A DNA stretch of 64,000 nucleotides from Schistocephalus solidus (taxonomy: Eukaryota; Platyhelminthes; Cestoda; Diphyllobothriidea; Diphyllobothriidae). Both the position numbers and the translations under genes were made by a program. Positions 46,311-58,300 of the stretch are shown in pieces. Where the stretch lies: the NCBI GenBank assembly GCA_017591395.1, contig WEDG01004974.1, positions 1 through 64,000 of the forward strand, given 5' to 3'. Every line of letters starts with the position of its first letter. The stretch's first letter is position 1. The notes under the pieces were generated by a model. The model searched no databases and was not told the origin of the DNA. It worked only from the letters and a program-made list of their open reading frames with translations.

Positions 46311-49300
46311 CGTTCACTAGGTATGTTTTGGTTGAATCGTCGACTGGTGCCCAAGATTCCGCACTGAACGGGTCGAATCTGAGGACAGAGTCGAGCCAGG
46401 TTGGTGTGAGAATGTCACGCACTGACTGCCATGATTCATCGTCGGGGAGTTCTTCGCCCAGCATTCTGGTTGCCTCCAGTACTATGGATGGACAGTCGGG
46501 ATGACAGTTATCCGCCTCAACAACTTCTTTAAAGTCCTAAAAGAGGCGAGACGTGCAGCTTTGGTCAGTTGACAAACAGTAGGTAAGAAACGTGTGTATT
46601 AGAAACCGATCTAAAAATCTGCGTAGGTTGCGTGGGATAGGATTGGCTACACAAGGTTTGCGCACTGCTCCCGATCTAAGGCATAGTAGGTCGCTCTAAT
46701 TGCGCACTATCCACTCGTCAGCTTTGTGAAGTTTTACAATCTTTTCAGCTTATAGACCTTCAAAAACGTATAGTTAACGCAGAGCCTACTGCTTGTTATG
46801 TTTACTGGCAAAATGCAAAAGTTCTTACTTGCTGTTATGCTCAATAAGTGGTCATGATACAGGGAAAACAGCGAGCACAGCAGGGACGGTGACTTGCGAG
46901 TGAATTAGTTTGTGTTGTAATAGACTTTTGCCGAATCTACCGCACTCTCTCCTCCGATTTCAAGAAGACAGGTGGCGGCATCGGGCGCGAGAGGCTGACG
47001 CAGCGTGAACGCGCACCTAGGCGTGCCACCACAGCCCTTGGGCCTAGGCACAAAGAACCGTAACAAGAAGGCGGGGGGCAGCTCGGATCCCATTTGGAGG
47101 GTGCCATAGAGGCCACATTAAGAAGGACCCGTTGCAGTCTGACTCTCTATCGTGCGAGGACGACCGACTTATCCCTTCAGTTTAGTTTAGATTAAAGTGA
47201 TAGTAGACTTGCGATGCATCTACCGCACTCTCTCCTCCTCCCCCACTTGAGCCCGGTGTCATGACAGAGTCAAGAAGACCGGAGATGGGAGAGGGCAGTA
47301 GGTGGCTAGCGCGGCTGGAGCCGCCCCTGGGCGTACCACCACACCTGGCTCGGATCCCACGGAGTGGGAGTGCCATAAAGGCTACATTAAGGAGGAGCCA
47401 TTGCAGCCTGACTCTCAGTCCACCAGTCAGCCACTGCACACACACACAAAACACACATTGGGCTGAACACGTGGTCCGAGTGTTCCCGTCAGTTGGCAGC
47501 CTTCGAAGTCACGGTTTACGCCGTGAGAAATTCGAACGCGTCGGATTGTTTATAGTGAGAAATATGCACTGAGACAGTCGGCCTCACAATCTCTCTTCCC
47601 TCTCCGAGCATTAGTTGTCTGACGTGGGGATGGCCACAGTGGCTGGCAGTGTTGTAGAACTTGTTTTCGCGTGACGCATACACTGCCAATCTTCCCCCTT
47701 CACGCACCAAAACATCAGGATTTCACACAAATGGGCTGGGCATGTCGGAAATAACATGTGTGAGTGTAATAAAGACCACGTTAAAAAGGAGAAATCGCAG
47801 TCTGATTCTCAGTCCATTTATTGGCCTCTCCTCACAAATACTCACTAGGCTGACTGTGGAGTCTGAGTCAGTTGGCATCCTTCCAAGCCACAGTCATAGT
47901 CTCTAGCGCGCCAAATTGTTTGTAGTGGTGAAAATTTGCTGACAGTCCACCTCACTCCCACTCCTTCGGCATCTTCGATAACAAATGCAATCGGCCCTGA
48001 TTCGAGATTTCTCGTTCTATTTGTTGTGAAAGGGGAATCAGTGGACAACCAATTTATAACACATAGGAAGCCCCTCTCAGTTCATGAGAGGCCGTCAACT
48101 GCAGGTTCTGGTGGCCTTATGTATACCTGGGCTATCGGACGACAGAAGGCCATGCACACTATATAGGTCTCGAAACATTTTCGGAATATTCTTTTTGCTG
48201 CAAATATTTTAGAAACAGTAGATCTCACAGGAGAGGGCGCATACTCATCAATTGGCTTCCCAAAGCAGACAAGCTTTCAATGGGTGACAGAAGCCACGAA
48301 CAGACAGCTGCCTATAACCCGTTATAAAATACTAAATCTTAAATCGGGGAAGACGTATTGTTGACCTGTACTTTCTTTCAGCTATTCTATGTACCGCAAC
48401 GGCCATTAAATACGGCGTTTACAATCTTGATGTTTCCAACTTGGAGCTCCAACCGTAAAACCCAGCTGGGTCTTCGTGCCGTTAAAGAAACTAGTCAAGA
48501 ACGGCTGAAACGGATATCTAATGTAGATACCTTATTTGAGAAGGACCTCAGTCTGTCTCTGACCAGGTTCAACGAAGTTACTTTGAAGGTGTGCTCCAAA
48601 GATTGATAAGTCCACTCAAGTTGGCCGTCAGGACGGTGTGAGTCGGTTTCAGCACAGCACACCTGTCCTGGAACCTCCCCGCCACCGTAGCAATGTTCCA
48701 ATTCCCAAAAGGCAGACTGCATGACTGAGGTGATCGTGTTGACTCGTGTCCTAACCTCGCACGATAGTGGTTTGTCACCTAGCCAAGTCCAACAGACCAC
48801 CCCAATGGCTTCTTGGTAGAGGTTCTTTATTGGGATGCTGACGAACTGACAATCTGGAAATTCTCTTACACAAGTTTCCATTGATTCTGCAGCTTCGAAG
48901 ATGACTTCGCTAAAAAAAAATACAGTGGAAACATGTCTCGATTTGCTTGGTATCGGAGGCTGCCAAGATAGTAAGTAGACCCGTCCAGTTTAATCATAAA
49001 ACCTCCTCTTTAGGGAGCTAATCATTATAAGAGTAAGTTGACAAAAAGATATAAATTTCTCTATGCTATTAAGAAGATACCGTCTAGAGCTCATTAAATT
49101 TCGCATTGGATATGTAAAATGTTGTATAAATGGACAACCACCATTTTATATGAATGGACATTTTACTATCCTAAAAAAATTTATTATTGGAAACTTTTTA
49201 AACCCAAAAACTATCCTTTTCGAGGACAAATTTTGAAAATGTAACCTACCATCAAACAAGTACACGAAAGTATCGTTTTTTGCATGTTTCCTGTATGATA

Positions 49301-52300
49301 ATTAATAGTACAATCCTACTTAGGTACTGTTTTCGAAATGAATGAACATTTTAGAATCTCCGTCGACGTTTCATGAGATAGATTGGCAGATTTGAATAGT
49401 TTATTTGGCCCACTTGTTAAAACCTCGGTGATCAGAGTATGCCTTTATCTCTTGCCATAATAATTTCTGGGAATACATTACGTAACCAAAAGAACGTGAT
49501 AATTAACGTCGCCCTGTCAGGCTCATCTTGAATAATGTAAAAATGGGACATTTTGCTTACCATCCAGCACCTCATTTAGAGGAAATCAACTGCCATAGTG
49601 CGCATAACACTAATGATTGGATAATATTAGTATTTTCTCAAACGACGTTTTCAACTTCGTGATTTTTAATCAACGGGTCGCTGGTTCGAGCCTCGGGTGA
49701 TGCATCACCTGATGTCGGGTATGTCTGACTGATGACGGCTAATAAGCCAGAAATGGCCATTCCAGTCTCCCCTGTTTTTGTCGGCAATTTTCATCTCCCT
49801 GGCGGGGCTTGAGAATGAGCCCCAAGGCAGAACTGGGCGAGTAAGTCACGTAATCGATAGGTGAAGCGTCATCCGCTTATGTTTTGCACTTTATGGTGTG
49901 AGCAAAGGAGAATTCTGGTCGAACACGGGAAAATTTTTTTATTATTCTGGGCCTTAAAACTCGTGCAGGAGTTCCTCGTCAAGGATAGCAGCAACAACAA
50001 AAGGTGATATTTATGGAGGCTACAAACAAATCGATGATCACTACCACACGTTTGGAGGTGAATGCGTTGTGCTCTGTACGCTGGCACCAAATCGATACAT
50101 CGATTGATTGAGTTCCCATCCTTGGACCATGTGATTATCTTGACGGCTGCGAAGATGGGCTCATGACCCGTTTCGTAGGTGGAGCAGCAACTTGCGATAA
50201 TTCGTCGCACCGTCGCATGGTCAAATTTGTTAATATATTCGTGGTCCAAGCATCCGTTCAGTTTGTCCTGTGTAGTTACTAGGATATCCTCAGCATAGGA
50301 TGCGATACACTACCCCAGATTTCTCTTTGGGGTTTAGTTGGCCTTTGATTTTTATCACCTTGTTGCGCATGGTATCTCTGGGCCGGCGTGCAATTTCAAT
50401 ACCTTGTGTTCAGTCGCTTCTGAGACGTCCTTAATGTATGGCAGAGCGTGCCTTAGCGTTGGTGGCGTTTCTGTTTGACTGCTCCGAGGCCATCGCGTAT
50501 GCATCGGCTTATAAAAGCTGTCGGATAGCCAATCCGCATAAATCGGTCACGGAGGTATTGGGACTGGCGCACCTTTTACTCCGGCCATTTGTGATGAGTC
50601 TGAATCCGTTTGAATAGATTTCTCAGACAGCTTCGTTTCTGAGCCACCGAGTGGTTGCTATGAAATCTGAGGAGTTCTGTGGTGTTCGTTGCCCTCCTTT
50701 TTGCTGCTGTTATCTCTGACGATGAACTCATGCTCGAGTTCGGAAGCTCAGAATCATACATTTTTCCGGTGCTCGGCCAGACTTCTCCTTTGCTCATGCA
50801 AACACCTGGAACTCGAACCTTCGCATTCATTCTACTGTGTGCATTATGCGTGGGAGGTTTTCGGTATTTCCGTTTTTCTTTCAGGAATTGTTATTTGTAG
50901 GCGACTAAATACTATTTCCGACGTCCTTTTATATTTCTTCTTACTCGTTGTTGTTAGCTTTTAAGTGGGCGCTTGTGTCGATTAGTTTGGACCGATTTCA
51001 CTACGCAGTATACTTCCATAACCATAGGGTGATATTTTTGTGAATCACTGCCAAGGTGACCGTATGCTACCTCGGCGATATTTGGGCAGTTTTTGTTAAA
51101 ACTTCCAGGTTTAGTCCACAGCAGCCTTGAGATTTGAATAAACGAACCATTCGCCCCAATTTTAGGCCTCGAATAGGGATATTAAATCCAACATTAGAAG
51201 CGTCTGCTTTCGACAAAGTCGCGTTTATTGGTGTCCTATTGTCCTGGTTTTCAAACCTGCTCAATTCACAATAAATCATTTTTAAAGTGTAAAGTTATGC
51301 AGAATGGAAGGGTTACTTCTCACCTTGGAGTCATTGCAAGTCTTCGAATAGGTTGAGGTACATCGAAAATCTCAGCCCGCTGACGAGTAACTTGGAGGAG
51401 CCAGCTGACCCTATTGTGGGATCGTTCGTTGCAATCCAGGTTGTAAAAACCAAATTCGTGGAACTCCATGAGCCACGACCGAACAAATATGGTTGCTGCT
51501 TCGATCAGCGGCAAAAACCGATGAAAGCTGCAGGCGACATAGTGCTGAACTTAGACGATTACTTACGCCCTAAAATGTGGGTAGAAAGAAGAAAGCGACA
51601 TAGTGGTGAACGTTTTTATCCAATGATAGTTTTGTATTATGAGAATTATTTGGAATGTAACTTTTCTAGTTAGAAATGCTTGCATTAAATTCTTCACCCC
51701 CAAAAGCAGTGTGCGGTTACTAAGTGCGAGAAAAACTTGCCCACATATATTATGTAGAAGGTCGGATCTGTGAACTGAACAGCACATATTCCGTGGAGAA
51801 AATTGTATTCCTGAGCAGAGAAACTAATATCTGAAGTACGTCGTATCCAAACTTCTGAAGAAACACGATGAAAGACGAGAAAGTTGCTGAAGTATATTAC
51901 CACTGTAACTGCACATATCAGTTGTTATCATCAGTTAAACCCACGTCCGCTTTTCCGCTTAATGGTCGTCGTAAGTACGGGTCCTTTGCAGCCTAATATT
52001 ATTTAAGTACTCCGTCTCTCTCTCCCCAAATAAGTCCTAGACACAGTGAAACGTGGGTCAGGATGTCTTGTATGGCCACCTAAAAAAGACACGGGAAAAT
52101 AACTGCCCACAATGCATGTGGCTATGCACCAAAAATCCGGGGAAATCAGGTTTAGCTTTAAGGTTAGGGTTAGGGCTAAGTTTAGGGTTCGGTTCATGTT
52201 TGAGATTAAGGTCAGAGTTGGGTTTAGGGTTATTATTAGGCTAGGGTTTATAGTTATTATTTTGTTAACTGTGGGGTTTAGACTTAGGGTAGGGGCTATG

Positions 52301-55300
52301 GTTAAGATTAAGGTGACATTTTATTTTGATGTTAGGGTTAGTGTTAGAGTCAAGACACGGGTTTATTTACGCTTCCTGAAATTTACCGTAAGTCCACCTA
52401 TTTTAAGCTGGCGGGACAGTTCCTTTTCCCGTGTCCTGTCTATGCGACCATACAAGGCATCTCTATCGAGACATGAAATACCGTGGGCTACCCGGGTTGA
52501 CTCCGGTCATTTTGTCGCTTTGGGAAAGGTATATATACCTTGGAACCTAGACCTGATCACCAGTTATCACTGTGTTCTTGGTTTTTTACGTGCCCTTCTG
52601 TCGTATTACTGATCGCTGTGTGATTGTCTTTGAGGGCTCTAAATTGAGCCCCAAAGTGCATGTTTTGTCGGAAAGTATCAGTGCATTGTGGAATTCGACG
52701 ATAACCCAGCACAACTTTTCAGTCCTGCTTAGGGGTGCAGTGGCCACCCCTCCTGGGAGATGGCTTCTAACGCTGTCAGTAGGCTACCTATGAACTATGA
52801 ACTTAAAATGTCAACAATTTAAGAAACGACAGCCTAATGCGCCCATGTCTACCGGATTGACTGTTCACTCTGGCAACCTGTAATAACCCTTGCCTTTTCG
52901 AAAAGCCAAATGGCAAATAAACGAGAGAAAAATAACCCTGTCACTTGCGTACTGGGTCGATACAGTAGGGCATCGCATATATCAATGGGATATGCCTCTG
53001 TCAAGGACAAATGAACGAAGAAGTTGTGTAATACACCTCGAGTGGAAGTCCACTGAGAGGGTAGAGAATGCCCCCCAATAACGACATTGTGCGGTAATTA
53101 TACTGTATTCTGCAGAGGGTCAGCGACTATTTAATAGCAGAATAAACTAACCGACAAAGACCAGGGAGTTTTAAATAGCCATTTCGGACTTATTAACCGT
53201 CATCACCCAGCCATACCTGACTCCAGGTGTTGCAACCCCTTAGACTCGAACCCGCGACCTGTTGGTTAGAATTCCAACGCCCTTATCACTGGGTCACACT
53301 TATTGTTATTCTGACTTTTATATAAGCCGTTGTGTGGCCACGCCTTGGTCTTACCGAACGCAGACAGGTTGGGTCTCCTTGATGACTTGTGTGTCCGTGT
53401 AGACACAGATTACGCTGCTTGCGAAGTATTTTTAGGTCATCACGGGACCGGCAGCTTCAACAGGAATGGCCTTCTGCAGGCATGCACAGAACACAACCTG
53501 CCACACCGGGGACATTAATGGCAAATTAAATAATACGTTAAGCTCTCAGTCTCAAATACTGACAAAGCCAGCACTGGTTTGATAACAACAGTGAGTAGAC
53601 CAATCCACATATGATCTATGCTAACAACGAGATCGACGTTAGCAAGGCTGCGTTCTTCCTATGCTGAATCCTACTGCGGCAGAGATTGAGAGCGATACAA
53701 AGGGCCGGGTTAACTTGCAGTGACCCTACGTCGGACGCCTACTGCAGCAATATGCTTCTGGCGCATACGCGCATGTACGTAGCAGCAACAGTCGACTTTT
53801 TGGCCAATCACAGCCATCCAAATCGGCCAATAAACTGCAAAGATGACGCAAACACGACCTCTCTCTCGAGGCGCTCTTATGCCTGCCCCGCTGGCATTCG
53901 AATTCCTGTTAAGTTGGCGAACATGCGCCTCTTATGCGGCGGCCAAGTTGCTCCAACCTATTCTTCAATTATTCCGTACAGAATGCAATGCCACCTCTAC
54001 TCGCCTCAGGTTTCTCTTCCTACTGTGTAACTTTCCTGGACGTTGTAGTGTTTGGGGTCCGCATATGGCTTAAGATGCCGTAAAAAGACCGCGATGAGCT
54101 AAGGAACTTGTTCTCGGCCATCAAAGCACCCTACAAAACTTAAGAAAATGTGCTTGCGCCATTGCTGACCTCAGGCATCATGGCCCCATTATCGCAGAAA
54201 TCGCAGCTTCTGAAGCGATGCACAAAGCACTAGAGACCTTTTCAACCATCCATCTACTGCGAGGATTACTTCCTTTAGTGGAAGGCAACACTTACTTCGA
54301 ACATTCGCCCTCCCTGCAAGACATGCATAGAGAGTAAGGCAGATCCAGCTTGCTGACTCCCCATTATGTGACGTCTAAGGTGGCCTTCAACTCATGGAAA
54401 ACTTTAACTTGATGTTTCCGCAAGATTCAATGTATTCAACCGTTGTTCATTTGTGCAAACTCAAAGAACTCCATCAAATCTGCGTTAGTCATCAGGAATC
54501 TTCTTTCTCAATATTGTGAGGAAAAGGTTCGCGTGCGTACCACTCAATCGTCGGAACACATTTCTAGAGTATGAACTTCCATAATCATAGCGCGGGCTCC
54601 GCAGAAACACTGTGTAAGCACAGAGGCGATCATCGTCGCTCGTCTACTCCAAGAAGCTATCAAGAAAGTAGAATCAACCTCAACACCTCCCCTGTTGATC
54701 AGAAGAAGGCCTTGAACACCGTAAACCGTTATTGATTCTGGAAAATTTCGATGAAATCCCGATGTTTGGAATGATTTATGTAAATGATTAAACAGCTGCA
54801 CGATGACATAATGGCGGATTGCATGGACAGTGGGTTGGTCTGTGAAGCACCTGTAGTGAAACGTGGTGTGAGTTAAGGTTGGTTGCCCGCTCACACTTCC
54901 TGCAGATTCGCATTCTGCGTCGTGCTGATGGGCGTCTAGCGCTAAATGACGAAATGTTTGAAATATCCAACTTATGGAAGCAGAAAAAAGGCATCAAGAG
55001 CCAGTGGTGGCAACCCACGACTGCGCACTGGACACTACGACCGATGTGCAGAAGTATTTGAGCATGGAACCGTTCGTTTCCTACTGCTCAAAATTCAATC
55101 TAGTCACTAGTGTGGAAAGACACTGCTTACGTGTCAATCGGAGCCAACAAAAGTTTGCAACGCACCCATCGAAAATTACAATAAACTTTGCCTTCCAACT
55201 GTGACCAAAGTAGCATTAATGAGGAGTATTATCTCCAGAAAGATCATCGTTTGCGACAAAATTGTAAGATGGATCTTCACAGCCAATTGGGTTCATGAGG

Positions 55301-58300
55301 ACCTCAGCCTTCCTTCTGGAATCGTCGTGGCATACTAAAGACGAAAGATTGAATGTACAGGGCTATACTTCTGACCATTTTCACTCCCGGTTTCCCTTGC
55401 TCGACATCTTTGTGTCCACATCATCAAGACACAAAGGGCTCCCACCACCAAAAATGTAGACACTGTGCTCATCGGTCCCAGTTAGGTCCGCCCATTGGAA
55501 TCATACATCAGGCCGGTAGGTTATTTGCGAATACATCGCATCTTGACTAAATACTTAGTGGCTGGAGCCCCTGCTAACACCCATCACGTACGTGTTCCCT
55601 GTATACACTGTCCCAGGACATTCGAGCATCGTGTAGCGGCCCAACTCCGGGCGCATGTTGCAACACTGAACCTCTCGCTAATAATTGCACGTCCACCCTA
55701 GTGGCGGCCAATCTCGGCTGTCCTAGCCAGTCAATCATCGTCAAGGCCGACTCCCATAGGACCTCGCTGGATGCTCTGGGACAACTCTGCACTGACGCAC
55801 ACTTCGGAGGACGCCCTTGCGGCTCCGGACGTGCCCTCGTTCGACTGCCAACTCTTTCCGACCTCTTCACCAGTAGTTCTGTGCAGAATGCACTATCCTT
55901 CAAACTGATGTCCCAGTTCTCATAAGGAACCAGGCCAGAATGTTCTAGCGGATAGGAGCCTCCCTAAGAGTTTAAGTTTTCGTCCTAACCGCATGAGCAT
56001 GGTTTATCTTACGCATGTGCAAGAAGGTGATCAGTACAACGGCACCAACCATGTTCCCCATCCACCGCCTTTCTTCACATCTACACAAAAATGTCTGAGC
56101 TATGTATTGAACTACTCGAACAAACCCTTATAAGCGCCATCTATCGGCAAACTGCTGCTCGTCGATCATACAACAACTATATTATGTGATTTTCCAGCGT
56201 CAGTACGAACGAAACGTCAAATATGAGCCACTGATCATCGCACTTATGTAAGAACTGGGCCTTTTGGTGAAGTCTGACCATGTAGAGCGGAGAACAAGCA
56301 TGTATGTGGTATGGCATTCTCGCTTAATTAGGTTCTGAGGGCCGCTCACCGAAACCTGGTAATTATAAAGTTCAGGGGTTAAGCTCTGTGTGGTACACTC
56401 AAACGTCTGGTTTAGCTTTCTCGGCCATTTACACCTTCCCTTCTTTAATTAATTTGGGTTCTTTGTGCCATTGGAAAACGGCAAGTGTGCAAAGGGTTAA
56501 GTGAATTAAATAGCTCGAAAAACTGCTTCACCATAGGCAGACGCGCGCTCGATTTGCCACTTTCGAGGCTCGAAATACCGCAAGGTAGTCTGGTCGTAGT
56601 CAGTCCTTTATTGCAAGGACTTGAGATTTTTGTGTAACTTTCTAAATTAGGGGTGGGACTTTTTATGCGTCATACGCACTCACACACAAACACGCTAGTT
56701 CGACTGTCGTTTTCGACGATTTCCACCGTATATTTCACAACATAGTGGTGCAGGAACGATGACTAGCACTGGATTACAGTGAGAGTATACTTCCACCGCA
56801 TCTACCTCACTCTCTGTTCCACTCCCCCAACCTGGACCCGGTGTCAAAACAGAGTCAAGAAGACCGGAGATGCGAGAGGGCGCAGGCCCACCCAATGTGG
56901 TCCAACACAAAACAAGAGCACAATACCATACGGGAGGGACGGCTGGGATCTCAACTGAGTGGGAGTGCCATAAATGCCACATAAAGAAGGAGCCGTTACA
57001 GTCTGACTCTCAGTTCGCCAGTCGTCCATTGCACGAAAACGCACGCACTGGGCTGACCGTGCGGTCCGAGTTATCCTACCAGTTGGTAACCTTCCAAGCC
57101 ACGGCTTTTAGTGCACCGTGATAGTTTCAGGTGCGTAACATTGTTTGTATGGAGGAAAATTCGCTGGCCTGTCGACCTCACACTCTCCCCCACCCCCACA
57201 ATCAGACCACCGTCCAAGCCGGTTGGTTGCTTGATGTGGGAGTGGGAGCCTTGGCTGACGGACCGGCGTACCCGTCTTCGCGCGCCACAGCATTACCTGG
57301 CCCCCTTAACGCACACACCAGGATTTACAACACCAGGGGACGTCTGACTCCCAGTCCACTGATCAGCCACTTAACGCACAACACACACTGGCCGAAGGCG
57401 TGATCTGGTGTAACTATCAGATTGACAGCCTTTCAAGCTATGGTTTCTAGGACACCATGATATTCTCGGGTACAGGATGAGGGTATGGGTGTTGTATATG
57501 CATTGGTGGCGATAGTGTGAGCTGATATGATTAAGCCTACGGTGGTTTACCGTAGGTTAGCGTGGAGCCGCGTGTGACCTACTAGGCCCATGTGGTCTGT
57601 TAATGTGCGGGAGCAATGAGGGCAGTGGAGGCGGGCACGTCGACTGTATTTCGGAGCCCCAGGCACTGGTTCACCAGTCTCCATACAATGGATTTGCAGG
57701 TGGCCGATCAGGCTGATGCGTGAGATGAAGTTGCGGGCGCAGTGTGGGCAGGAGAAATCGGGAGGGGCTGGGGGTAGTCATTTGTGGTATTGGTGGTGGC
57801 GTTGACAGTGAGATTTGCAGAAGCGGAGGGTGTGCATGGGGTATCGAGATTGTTGACATTGCGGTGAATTCCACTGTCATGGATGCGCATGTGACTGAAT
57901 AGGCCCGGAGCGTTCGTAACGGTAGGTGTCCCTTAGCATTGCAGAGAACATGAGACTGAAGAGGGTAGGCAGGAGAACACAGGCCTACTTCACTCCGTTG
58001 GTCACTGTGACAGCCTCGGAGATGGTTCCGTTGTCCGTGACGCGCACCATCATGGAGTTGACCCACCATATGAGTGAATCGCTCGGGACAGCCGAATTTT
58101 TACATGATCTTTCACGTTCCTTCGCGATTCAAGGTGTCGAAGGTTTTGTCGGATCCATGAAGGTAGATAAGAGGTGAATACACATCTCCTGACACTTCTC
58201 CTGCAGCTGGCGCGCGGTGAAGATCTTGTCGGTGGTGCAGCGATGGCGGCGGAAACCACAGTGGCTTTCCAGAGGGAGTCTTTGTTCCAGGTGGCCTTTG

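Noticed and set aside
46311..46536. Dynein heavy chain fragment
   Set aside because: The exon resembles a short dynein pattern (Trp, then helix, then LxxVLxFDP). Its neighbours in frame are GAF-like and not AAA+ domains, so a dynein gene is unlikely.
52146..52356. True chromosome end
   Set aside because: Unique sequence and gene exons continue on both sides, and the repeats are degenerate.
55574..55903. 109-codon minus-strand frame as a gene
   Set aside because: It is antisense to the zinc-finger relic of the plus-strand RTE copy and shows no domain.
57671..58069. 132-codon minus-strand frame as a separate proline-rich protein
   Set aside because: It is an out-of-frame reading through the RTE linker. 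The correct frame gives RT and zinc fingers.
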